Source: an uncultured Monoglobus sp. (GTDB lineage Bacteria; Bacillota; Clostridia; Monoglobales; Monoglobaceae). From it: a DNA stretch of 64,000 nt. The position numbers and the translations under genes are program-made. Each line of letters starts with the position of its first letter. The stretch's first letter is position 1. The stretch spans positions 124,001 to 188,000 of the forward strand of contig CANRGH010000002.1 in the NCBI GenBank assembly GCA_947630135.1, written 5' to 3'. This document shows positions 1-11,300 of the stretch, piece by piece. Below the pieces are notes generated by a model. It was given only the letters and a program-made list of their open reading frames with translations. It was not told the DNA's origin and ran no database searches.

Positions 1-1053
1 AACCGAAACAGTCAGAGCGCCGGATTTTTTCGCAAGCGTTTGTTTTATCGTTTGTATGCCGCTTTTCATGTGCTTTCGCAGCCACTTGAAAACACGGATC
101 AAGCACTTGCCGCACCACAGAATAACAATGCAGACCGCGCTTGTTTTCAAGAACCTGCCGCTCTTGATTTTACGCACAAGAGACAAGCCGGAGACGAGTA
201 TAACGGCTCCGCCCGCGGCTGCCGACGCGGTGGTAAGGCATTGAAGCATATATACGGGAATGTGCGAGGTCATGTGCGCGTCAAAAATCAAAGCGCAGAT
301 AGCGGCAGCTCCGATTACTGCTGCTGCGATTGCCGCGAGATGCACCTCGCTCCACACCGAATCGATCCAAACAGTCTTTTGCTCTCCATATCGGTTCTTT
401 CCGGCAACACATATTAGATAAACCATAAGCAGCAGAGCGAGAATAGCGCAGATAAGCGCATTAACAAAGGCTTTTCGCACGATCTCCGCCTGTCTGTTCC
501 AATCTTCTTCAAATTTTGCGGCGACCGCGTCGCTGATATTGGCGCAGACAGTGATTATATCTGTTCTGTTAAAGAGTGATATGTCCTCTAAAGTATTGGT
601 ATACATCATGCTTTGCCTTGCTCTGCCGTCATAGGTTATCATCCCTTTCGCGTCTCTCGCCGTGTATTGATACAAACGGACGTTTTTCAGCTGATCTGCG
701 TTTTGGGCGCCGCAGTTTGTGTATATTTTATCATTGACGGCCACAAAATAATTCACCACATCCGGCTCATACAAACAGCTCAGCCTTTCGGTCAGATTTT
801 CGTCAAGAGCCGCGACGTTTTTCACGTTGGCCGTGTCCTGATACGCGCTGAACACGGCGGCAGCCACACTGTTAAGCGCGGTATCAATAAATTGCGAGTC
901 CTCGAACGAGTTTTCAAAGCCGTAAATATATCTCTCTTCATCACAGTATCGAATAAATCCGTTTGTGGCGGTCAGCATACCCGCAGATATCAGCAGAACG
1001 CACAGAACAGCCGCGGCAAATTTTGTGTAACCGGAATATATAAGTCTTTTCAT
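1..1053 (-). CDS. Membrane sensor protein, probable sensor histidine kinase N-terminal part (runs off left edge)
   Basis: Not in ORF track because it is open at the left edge. Reverse strand from ATG at 1053 reads MKRLIYSGYTKFAAAVLCVLLISAGMLTATNGFIRY..., with several hydrophobic segments and an AGGAGG RBS. Adjacent to an OmpR-type response regulator on the same strand. Confidence 0.6.
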   Translation of the reverse strand, partial: MKRLIYSGYTKFAAAVLCVLLISAGMLTATNGFIRYCDEERYIYGFENSFEDSQFIDTALNSVAAAVFSAYQDTANVKNVAALDENLTERLSCLYEPDVVNYFVAVNDKIYTNCGAQNADQLKNVRLYQYTARDAKGMITYDGRARQSMMYTNTLEDISLFNRTDIITVCANISDAVAAKFEEDWNRQAEIVRKAFVNALICAILALLLMVYLICVAGKNRYGEQKTVWIDSVWSEVHLAAIAAAVIGAAAICALIFDAHMTSHIPVYMLQCLTTASAAAGGAVILVSGLSLVRKIKSGRFLKTSAVCIVILWCGKCLIRVFKWLRKHMKSGIQTIKQTLAKKSGALTVSV

Positions 1054-1068
1054 TGTCAAATACCTCCT

Positions 1069-1758
1069 TTAAATTATTTTATAGCCGACTCCCCATACCA
1101 CCTTTAGATATTGGGGCTCCTTCGGGTTGATTTCGATCTTCTCCCGAATGTGGCGGATATGCACAGCTATGGTGTTGTCCCCCACCACAGTGTCCTCGTT
1201 CCACACATTTCTGTAAATCTCGTCGGGCGAGAAAACCTTGCCCCTATTCCTGACGAGCAGCTCAAGTATTCCGTATTCAAGAGGCGTCAGACGCACGTCT
1301 TTTCCTTCAACAGTTACCGTCCGCGTCTCGGTGTTGACCGTCAGACCCGAGATCGTGATAACGCCGTTTTGCTTTCCGATAGAGCCAAGGGCGGTGTAAC
1401 GGCGCAGCTGAGACTTTACCCGCGCCACCAATTCGGACGGATTATACGGCTTTGTCACATAGTCGTCCGCCCCGGCAGTCAACCCTAAGATTTTGTCGGC
1501 ATCTTCCGACTTCGCCGACAGCATGATCACCGGAATATTTCTGGATTTTCTCAACTTCATCAGCGTTTTTATGCCGTCCAGTTTCGGCATCATGATGTCC
1601 AAAATCATCAAGTGCACCTCGTTTTCACTCAACGCATCCAAAGCTTCAATGCCGTTATATGCTTTTATAACCTCGTAGCCCTCGCCCGACAAAAATATAG
1701 CGATGCTGTCCACTATATCTTTGTCGTCATCAACAACAAGTATTCTCATTTCTTTCAC
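1069..1758 (-). CDS. OmpR/PhoB-family response regulator
   Basis: MKEMRILVVDDDKDIVDSIA receiver with LMILDIMMPKLDG and KPYNPSELVARV; C-terminal winged helix TPLEYGILELLVRNRGKVFSPDEIYRNVW. Confidence 0.95.
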   Translation of the reverse strand: MKEMRILVVDDDKDIVDSIAIFLSGEGYEVIKAYNGIEALDALSENEVHLMILDIMMPKLDGIKTLMKLRKSRNIPVIMLSAKSEDADKILGLTAGADDYVTKPYNPSELVARVKSQLRRYTALGSIGKQNGVITISGLTVNTETRTVTVEGKDVRLTPLEYGILELLVRNRGKVFSPDEIYRNVWNEDTVVGDNTIAVHIRHIREKIEINPKEPQYLKVVWGVGYKII

Positions 1759-2108
1759 CTCCCGATTTTATTGTAACAGATACTTATTAAGATTTGACAA
1801 TGAAATTTCTTAAAATTTCTTTATAAATTCAGTATAACATAAAACATAGTTGATCACAACTTGATTGTGGGTAGATAATTAAATGATTTGTGTTCGTTTG
1901 GCGCGTTTACTTTCGTAGCACTGTAATGCGGATATTATCCGCCCGCGGCGGCATGTGGGGACATCACCGCAAACGTTAATGATTTGTGGCCTCGTTTATC
2001 CGTGAAAACGGAATACGGTTGTGCCTCGAACCAGTTTCACGGCTTCGGCCGCAGCCACTTCTCTCGAGGGAGAGGCAGACGGGGTGTTTGCGCTGCGGAA
2101 TAAAAATA

Positions 2109-2130
2109 AGCGGAGCCGGACGGCTCCGCT
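2109..2130 (-). terminator. Hairpin overlapping the stop codon of the GTPase/NYN gene
   Basis: AGCGGAGCC-ggac-GGCTCCGCT perfect hairpin. Confidence 0.6.
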
Positions 2131-4758
2131 ATTCAATATCAATTTCTATGCGATGTTCCAGGTCTCCGCTAAGGTCAAGCGATCTCATATAGTCGGCTAT
2201 CTCGCTCCGGGCCTCGTCGATCTCCGCCTTCAGGTCCGAGGCGGAAATCCGCAGCGCGCCGCCGCCCAGAATTATCAGCTGCTCAAGCCCGTCCGACGTC
2301 GCCACGCGGACGCGGTTGTTTTTGCTCAGCCTGTGTGAGGTCTTTTCGATATACATGTCGGCGGTCTCGCGCTCTTTGGTGTACACTATGTCGATATTGT
2401 GATAGCGCTCGACCTCGCCGGGGTTGTTTTTCACCTTATACGCGTCGTAGACCAGGATCACCTCGCATTTTTTAAAGCCGCGGTAATTGCACAGAATGTC
2501 CGCCAGCTTCATACGGGCGGTTTCCATGCTGTCGTCGGCGTATTTTTTAAGCTCGTCCCACGCGAAAATTATGTTGTAGCCGTCAACCAGAAGATAATTA
2601 TCGTCGTTTTGCCTTCTTTTTTCGGCGGCCGACGCGCGCCTTACGGACGTGGAAGGCATGACCGCGCTTGAGCGGCGCGCGGGCTCGTCATTATTCTCCG
2701 CGCGTCTGATCGGACCGTAGGTGCGCTCGAATATCCGCATAAGCTCCTTGTCGGCGGCAATGCTGTCAACAAATTCCTTGGCCCGATTGCGCCCGTGAGC
2801 CGCGGCGGGCTCCGCTTCGCGCTTCAGCGCGCTCTCAAGATGCATATGCTCCGGGACCTCGTCCCACCGCACCGCGTATCCCGCTCCGTGCGAGCAAAAA
2901 ATCGAGTCCGCCGTATTGTCGGTGTCGGCGTCGCAGTCGTAGCCTATTTCCTCGATCACGCTCTCCGCGTCGGCGCAAGGAAAATATCCGCCCGGAATAC
3001 GCGTCAGCCTGCCGCGGCCTGCTGTATAGGCTGCGAGCTCCGCACCGTAGTCAAGCATTTTTTTACGGGCGCCGCACCCGTCAGCACCGCGGTCTCGCCG
3101 TCGGTCGCGGGCGGCTCGACCCTTCCTCCCGCGGCGATCACGTCGCTCATCGCCCTGCCCACGCACTCGGACGGAACCTCTATCCTAAGGTCGTACCACG
3201 GCTCGAGCAGCACGCTCTCGGCCTGTCTGAGCCCCTGCCGCACCGCGCGGTATGTGGCTTGGCGAAAGTCGCCGCCCTCTGTGTGCTTTTTGTGCGCCCG
3301 ACCCGAGGCGAGCGTTATTTTTATATCGGTGATCGGCGAGCCCGTCAGCACGCCCAGATGAGTTTTTTCCTTGAGGTGCGTCATGATAAGCCGCTGCCAG
3401 TTTCGGTCAAGCTTGTCCTCGCTGCATTTGGTGAAAAATTTCACGCCGCTGCCCTGCTTGCCGGGTTCCAGGATAAGGTGGACTTCGGCATAGTGGCGCA
3501 GGGGCTCGTAGTGGCCAACGCCCTCGACGATGTTTGAGATCGTCTCCTTGTAGGCTATACCGCCGCGCTCAAACTCGACCTCAAGATTGAACCGCTCGAG
3601 AATGACCCGCCGCAGCACCTCGATCTGTATCTCACCCATGAGCCGCATGCGTATCTCGCGAAGCTGCTCGTTCCAGATTATGTCAAGTTGGGGCTCTTCT
3701 TCCTCAAGTATTCGCAGGCTTCGCAGGGCGGCGTGGACGTCCGTTCCCTCGGGCAGCCGCACCCTGTATGACAGCACGGGGTTCAGCAGCGACCCGCCGA
3801 GATTTTCCTCCGCGCCGAGGCCCTGACCCGGATAGGTTTTCGTGAGGCCCTGCACCGCGCAGACCTGACCGGCAAAGGCCTCGTCCGGCGTTTCAAATTT
3901 CTCGCCGGAGTATATCCGTATCGCGTCGATCTTCTCGCTGAACGGCGCACCGCCGCGGTCCTCGCCGCTTATGACCTCCTTGACCTTGAGCGAACCGCCG
4001 GTTATCTTGATATGTGTTAGCCGCGCGCCGCGCTCGTCCTCGGATATTTTGAACACCCGCGCCGCAAACTCGGGCTTGTATTTCGGAGGCTCGGTGTATT
4101 CCGAGAGAGCGTCCAGAAGCTCCTCGACGCCCTCGCATTTTAAGGCCGAGCCGAAAAAGCACGGGAATATCCCGCGTTCGGCGATTGCGCGAATGAGTTC
4201 GGCCTTGCCGATCCCGCCTCCGAGATAGGCGTCAAGCAGCGCCTCGCCGCACATGGCGGCGGCCTCGTCGAATTCCGAAGTTCCGACTTCCGCAAAGTCA
4301 AGGCAGCCGTCTCCGAGCCGCTTTTTAAGCTCCGACATAAGCGCGCCTCTGTCGGTCCCGTCAAGGTCCATTTTGTTTACGAATATAAAGGTTGGCACAT
4401 TGTAACGCTCAAGCAGCCGCCACAGCGTCTCGGTGTGGCTCTGAACGCCGTCTCTGCCGCTTATGACAAGCACCGCGTAGTCAAGCGCGCCGAGAGCACG
4501 CTCGGCCTCTCCGGAAAAGTCGGTGTGGCCCGGGGTGTCTACCAAAGTAAACTCGGTGCCTTTATAGCCGAATACCGCCTGTTTTGAAAATATTGTGATC
4601 CCGCGCTCGCGCTCGATCCTGTTGGTGTCAAGAAACGCGTCGCCATGGTCGACCCTGCCCCTGCGGCGTATCTCGCCGCTGAGGTACAACAAGGCCTCGG
4701 ACAAGGTGGTCTTGCCCGAGTCCACATGCGCCAGTATTCCGAACACGATCCTTTTCAT
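2129..4758 (-). CDS. TetM/EF-G-like ribosomal-protection-type GTPase fused in the -1 frame to a C-terminal NYN (YacP-like) nuclease domain; frame broken at 3058-3064
   Basis: ORF 3004-4758 has G1 AHVDSGKTT, DTPGHTDF and NKMD and EF-G domains. ORF 2129-3166 continues the domain V end (KKMLDYGAELAAYTAGRGRL) then a NYN domain (LLVDGYNIIFAWDEL...). The frames join by a -1 step at A7 (minus strand). Confidence 0.8.
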
Positions 4759-4759
4759 A

Positions 4760-5206
4760 TTAAATCTCCTTCATCAGTCCCTCAAGGCCCAGCATAATAT
4801 CGTCGTATGTAACGTCAAAATTTCCGGTGTACCACGGGTCGGCGACATCTCGCGAAAGGCCCGCATATTCAAGCATGAGCTTGACCTTTCCCTCCGGGTC
4901 GCCGCCGAATATCCGCTTCATGTTGCGGATATTGGCGCCGTCCATGCCGATAAAAAGATCATAATCGTCATAGTCCGAGTTTACAAGCTTGCGCGCCCGT
5001 TTGCCCTTGGCCGAGATTCCGTGCTCGGCCAGCTTGCGCTTTGTGCCCGGATGCACCGGATTGCCGATCTCCTCATAGCTCGTCGCGGCCGACTCAATCA
5101 GAAATTCATCAGCCCGCCCGGCCTTTTTCACCATATCCTTGAGCAAAAACTCAGCCATTGGCGACCTACAAATATTGCCGTGGCACACGAATAATATTTT
5201 TATCAT
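4760..5206 (-). CDS. Low-molecular-weight protein tyrosine phosphatase
   Basis: N-terminal ILFVCHGNICRSPMAE P-loop (C-X5-R-S) and C-terminal DPWYTGNFDVTYDDI. Confidence 0.95.
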   Translation of the reverse strand: MIKILFVCHGNICRSPMAEFLLKDMVKKAGRADEFLIESAATSYEEIGNPVHPGTKRKLAEHGISAKGKRARKLVNSDYDDYDLFIGMDGANIRNMKRIFGGDPEGKVKLMLEYAGLSRDVADPWYTGNFDVTYDDIMLGLEGLMKEI

Positions 5207-5325
5207 TGTTTTTAATCCTCCAAAATAAACGGTTTATCCGAATAACATTGTACCACACCCGCGCCGCAAAATCCACTGTTTTATAAAATATTTTTAATTC
5301 ATTCCGCAGCGCCCGCAAACAGCGG

Positions 5326-5351
5326 AAAGGCGGAGCCAAAGCCCCGCCTTT
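5326..5351 (-). terminator. Hairpin downstream of the GH95-CE8 gene
   Basis: AAAGGCGG-agccaaagcc-CCGCCTTT just 3' of the CDS end at 5388 (minus strand). Confidence 0.45.
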
Positions 5352-5387
5352 CTCTTGGGAAGAAATCTATAATAATTTTTAAAATTA

Positions 5388-8300
5388 TTATTCAAAATCC
5401 TGATACTCTATCGTCAGGTTATCGAAATAGTACTCCATCTTGTTTGCCGTGTTGCCCTTGTTATCCATGTAAATATTGAAGTACAGATTATCGAGGTTTA
5501 CATCTGTGGGATAATCCGCCGAGCCTGCCGCGGCTATGGTAAACGGCTTTTTGTTCAGTATCTCCATGTCTTTGTCGCGGTCATACAGAGTCGATGTTAT
5601 GCTCTTGTTTTCAAGATCGATCAGCGCCTCGATCGTGTACCATCTGTTTTTCATGGTGTTATTTTTGTCAAACTGAGTGTTGTCGCCGTTTATGCGGGCG
5701 TTGCCCGGTCCGAACAGATTTATCTGTCCCCAGCCCTTCATTACAGCCCAGCGGGCGAAGCGCGTTTGATCGGCAATGTTTTGGCCTTTATTATCCGTGC
5801 TTGTCGCCAGATCGAAATACGACTGGTCGGACGGATAGTAATCGGTCGTCTCCATCAGAAAATCATAGCTGAACTTTATTGTCTTGCTGTTGTTTAAAGT
5901 TCCGTTTCCCAAAAGCTTTTTAAGGTCAAAGCTTACGCCGACGTTATTCTTAACGGTCGCTCCTTCGTTTTTGGTCAGCTTATACACAACGTTGCCCGAG
6001 CCGAGGTTCGCGCTCTCGCTGCCGTTTGCGGTGTAAACGCCCGCGCTGAAACCGCTTGCCGCCGTGATCGTCGGATCCATTCCGGCGAAGTCGGTGCTTG
6101 TCTTTGTAATAGTCTCCATCTTTTTCGCGCTCACGTCAAATGTCTTTGTATCACCCTTGGCTCCCGTGATCTCCGCTTCAAGCGTGTCTATATTATACGC
6201 CGTGTCCGAGATCGAGGCCGTCACGGTGTATGTGCCGACCGGGATATTCTCGGCGGTGTAGCTCGCGGTTGTCTGATTTGCGGGAACGGTGACGTTCACG
6301 GTCTTTATCACCGCGTTGTTTTTCTTGACCCTGATAGTGACGGTCTGCTCATTATCGCTCGCGGGATTAAGCGTGACATTGCCGTTCAATGTGAACACGT
6401 TCTCGGTGTCGCTTGTGGGCTGTATCTTAAAGGATATCGACTTTTTGTCGCCGATCGACTTATCGGCCGCCGTTCTCGCGTAGAGTATCACGGTGGCGTC
6501 TATCGGCTGCTCGCCGTTTGCGGGGCGGATAAGGCTCAGCTTGTTTCCGTTAACCGTCGCGAACTCGCTGTCGCTCTCCCATTTAAACTCGTATCCGCTC
6601 GGCGCGGCGGGGAGGTCGATCTCGCTTTTGGTTCCGTCGCTTGTGTCTATATTCGTTGAGGCAAGAACGCCGTCAACGCCCTCATATTTGCTTTTAACTC
6701 CCGCGGGATCCCAATCATCCGAGCCCTTTGTGAAGGTGTAGGGATTGTATCGGAGCATTGTCCACTCGTCAAGAAGCTGTCCGCGGCGCTTTGAAACGTC
6801 TACAGCCTTACCTGAATCATCAACGCTGCCGTACTCGTAAAATCTTGCTTCCTCGGGCTTATTGCCGCTCATGTCGGTCCAGCCGGAACTTGAGATCAGA
6901 TACGGATCAGAACTTGAGCCTTTGGCCGCGTTTCCGATTTTAGTGTTGATATACGCCGCGGCGGGTCCCGGAGGCGCGCCCCATGGTCTGCCCATATTTC
7001 CGGGCTGAGCCACGCTTGAACCTGTGACATAGCAGTTATAGAACAAATAGCCTTCAGACTCTTTGGTGTTGCTGGGAGCCGTTACAGTGGCGGACTCACC
7101 TTTTCCGCCCGCGTTGACATAAAGCTCGCAGTTATCGAACACGGCTGTCGCGCTGCCGCAGATATAGTCGGTTGTTCCGCCGAGCTTGCAGTTCTTGAAG
7201 TACATTCTGCCGCTGTTGATACCTATCGTGTCCTGGGTCGATATAATCTCGCAGTTTAAGAACACAGCCTTGTCCGCCGAGCAGTGAAGCGCGGCGCATC
7301 GCTCTCTGGGACTGCCGTCAACGCCCTTGTATGTTATATTGTCGCGGGACTGCAAATACGCGTTTATCTCATCATCGCTCTTGCCCGCGGCTTTCTGCTC
7401 GTTTATCCATTCCACCCTGTGGAAATTTCCATTGTTTGTGTCCGGATCAACGCCGGTAATATCGGTGAGTTCTTCCTCGGTATAATATCTGTTGTATGAA
7501 TTTTCCAGTATCAAATTCTCGGCTGTAAATCCTGTCGCGGTCTTGTCGACTTTAAGCGCCGGGCCCCAGTCCTTCGGACCGTAACTCTTGCCGTCGCCTA
7601 TCGCTTGCGGATCATAGTAACCGCTTTCGTTGCAGCTGTCGTAAAGCGAGCCCAGTCCGTAATACCATGTCAAAAGCGCGTCTCCCTCGCTGCCCGCCTT
7701 TTTGCGCAGCGTTATGTACGGAGTTTTTACAACGATCTGCTCGCGATATGTGCCGGGGGCTATGTCAATATATACTCGGTCGGCTTCCGATTTGGGATTC
7801 ATTGCCGCGGCCGCGGCTACCGCCTCGGATATGGTGTTGTATTTCGTCTCGCCTATATAAACTCCCTTAGCCGCGGGGTCCGCGGTCGGAGCCGCTGTGG
7901 GCTTTGCCGTTGGCGCAAGAGTCGGGGCGTTGGTCGGATTTGCCGTAGGAGCAGTTGTGGGCGCGTTGGTCGGAGCCGCTGTGGGCGCCGCTGTAGGAGT
8001 CGAGGCAGGAACATCAGTTCCTACCTCGTATACCGCGCCTTTCGGTTCGATCGTGTCTGTGCCGTCCCAGACATACAGCTTTACTTTTCCGGTTTCGGGC
8101 TTTTTGAAGTCGAGATTTTTAACGTCCGTGCCTTCTATGTCGTATACCGCCGAGTCGAGCATGATCTTTTCGTCGCTCTCGTCGTACACACCGACCATCA
8201 GCTTGGCCTTGGGGCTTGCCTCGGTTCCGTTGTAGCTGAGGCTTACGCCGAGAGTGCCGTCCGCGCCGTAAGAGGCGTTTGTGATCTCATAGTCATAGCT

Positions 8301-11300
8301 TACGGGCGCGGGAGGCGTTGTGGGGTCGGTATCTCCGCTGTATTCGGGATTTAAGTATTTGTAGTCATACACAAAATCACCGATATTGCAGAGATATTTC
8401 TGTCCCTCCTTATAAGGCTCGCCTTTCGCGACAATATATAAATCGTGCTTGCCGGTAATGCCATCAATGTTTTTAAGATCAAGAGCGTACGATCCGGTCT
8501 CAGTCACATTGATCTTGGCGATCTCAACGCCGTCTTTTTTGTCAAGTCTCACCGAAACGGTCGGATTTGCGTCATAGTATCTGCTGATTGCCAAAGACGC
8601 GTTTGTGATACCCGTCAGGTCAACGCCTTTAAAGCAGAAACCGACTTCAACATCCTTTCTGTTGTTTACATATCCAACGGCGTTTCCGTCAACAACTTTC
8701 GGAACCGCTCCGTTATCGCTCGCGAAAAAGCCTGTGGCGGTATTCGCGAATACCGTGTTTGTGCCCTCCAGATACTTGGGTATCTGTTTTTCAAAATGCG
8801 TCACGGTGTATGTCTCGCCCGCCTTGCCCGCGATCGTCGCGATATTTGTGTCGGGATCGAACGCAAATTCCACATTGTTTCCGGCAGAGTCGACAATTGT
8901 TCCCAATCCCAGCTTTTCTTCGCGGATTCTGATGTCGCCGTCTCTGACCGCTTTCAGCGAGAGTTCGGTTATCTCGCCGTTTTGCCATGCCGCGGAGACT
9001 TCCGCGTTTTCGCGGGTCATAAATCCTTCAAACGAACCGTTTTTCCACGATGAAGGTATCGCGGGAATAACATCTATCGCTCCGGTATGGCTCTGCAGCA
9101 CCATTTCGGTTATTCCGGATGTCGCTCCGTAATTTCCGTCGATCTGGAAATCGGGGTGCTCGTCAAAAAGATTGGGAGCTGTGCGGCACAGGAAGAGCTG
9201 TTTGAGCATATTCTCCGTCTTGTCGCCCTGGAGAGCTCTGGCGTTCAAATTCATTCTCCACGCCAAACTCCAGCCTTTGCCGTCCGCGCTGTCCTTGGCG
9301 GTCGTTGAGCCTTGGAACGCTTTAAATATCTTTTGCTCGTTTACGTCGCTGCTGTAGGGATTAATGTGCGTTCCCGGGAACAGTTCCCAAAGGTGCGAGC
9401 AGTGTCTGTGGCCCGCTCCGACGCTGTGCTCCTTAATACTGATCTCTTCTCCCGTAAACGGATTTTTTATGTTCTTGTATTTTTCCGCGGTGGGGTTGTC
9501 GTTTTCGGTGAAATCAAACGTGACGTCGCCGCGCACCCATTCCTGGATACCGCCGTTTCCGACCACATCGGGAGCTATTTTGCCTTTCTCGCTCGCGAAA
9601 TAAGTCGAGGGCATCTGCTCGTCGATCTTCGCCAGCAGATCGGCATTTTCTCCGGTTTTGCCGAGTATTTCGCTCGCCTGCCGAACCATGTCATAGAGGT
9701 TTCTTACAAGCTGGGTGTCCATCGCGGGGCCGGGCTGAACGCCGCCCTGCTCGGGCGAGCAAGACGCGGCGGTGATCAGATAGCCTGTCTTGGGGTCGAC
9801 AACCAGGAACTGCGTGAAGAACTTGGCCGCGCCCACCATGTAGGGATAGACCTCGGCGAGATAAGCCTCGTCCTTGTTAAATTTATAGTACTGCCAAGCG
9901 TGGTCGAGCAGCCATGCTCCGCCCGTGGGCCACAGACCCGCCGTGGCGTTGTCTATCGGCTGAGTGCCGCGCCACAGATCAAAGTTGTGGTGCATTACCC
10001 ACGGGTCGCCGGGCTGATATGTCTCGCAGTTTCCTATTCCGTACTGATAATCGGCGGTAATACTTCCGCTCTGGGCCAGCTCCTTGAACGTGTCAATGAG
10101 AGTCTTTTCACTCTCGCCTATATTAAGAGGCTGAGCCGCCCAGTAGTTCATCTCGGTGTTGATATTTATCGTGTATTTTCCGTTCCAGCCCGCAGTCATG
10201 GCGGCGTTCCACTTTCCGGTCAGATTAAGGGGCTGGCTCTCCTGTATCTCGATATCATCGCCGCTTGCGGCGCGTCCGTCGCGGGCGCCCGAAAGCAGAA
10301 GATATTTGCCGTAATTGAACTCAAGCACCGCCAGTTTGTAATCTCCGTCGTCGTATGTGGTCTTTATGCCGTTGGCTGCCGCCTTTGACGCATTGCTGTC
10401 AGAGCCGGTAAGATAGCCCGAATTTCCTCCTATATCCTTGCGCACTCTCTTCTCGGTGGGAGTGTCAGTGTACTCGTAGCCCTCTTTATTGTCTATTGTC
10501 AGACTTGATTTTGAATACTGCTCCGTAAAATCGGCGAGATGACGCGCTTTTATCTGCTCGTAATTTCTCTTTTGAACATTCGCTGAATATCTGTCGCAGT
10601 CACGTCCGGGCTTTGAGTTGTCAAGATTCAGATAATCAACATAATTCGTGGCGCCCACAACATAAACCGTGGCGCTTTTGCCGCCTTTTACCGAGACGGT
10701 CTTGTTATCCTCGCTTACCGAAAACGCTCCGTCTCCCTCAAGTATCATTCTCGCCTCAAAGGTTATAGCGTTCAGTCTTGAGGGCTGTCCGTTGTTAGAA
10801 TTTCCGTTTCTGACACTTGCGGTCAGTTTAACCTCTTTGTCACTTACCTTTGTATACTTTGCAACATCTTCATGGTATGTATGCAGCTCGGCGCTCATAT
10901 TAAGCTCGCCGTCGGTTTCAACATGGGTCGCCACAGTCTGATCGGGATAGCTTGCAAAGCTCTCGCGCTTATAGTGCTTGCCTCCCAGATCATACTCAAC
11001 CGTCACGATACCGGTTTTCATATCAAGACTCTTGGTGTAGTTCTCCGCGTCCTTGTAGCTCTGACCGAAATCAAGATATACCTCGGCAAAAGACTTATAC
11101 GCTCTCTGACCCGTAGGGGTGCCCAAGAATTTCGCTTCAACCAGACTGTGGAGATTCCACCTGTCCTGAACGGCCGACTGCTCCTTGGCGTTGTTTACGC
11201 CGAGCGCCATATTTGAGATGCTCTTGTTCGCGTAATCGGGGAACTGAGTTCTGAAAGCCTCATCACCCACGATCGCGTCGGCCGAGCCTATCTCGGCGGG

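Noticed and set aside
3004-4758. Annotation as a bona fide tetracycline-resistance gene tet(M/O/W)
   Set aside because: EF-G/TetM-like, but the C-terminal NYN extension and chromosomal context do not support a resistance call without testing.
9312-10388. 358-aa plus-strand ORF (also 7605-8354, 8445-9053, 12704-13606) inside the GH95 genes
   Set aside because: Antisense to strongly supported GH95/CE8 coding sequence; composition reflects complement codons.
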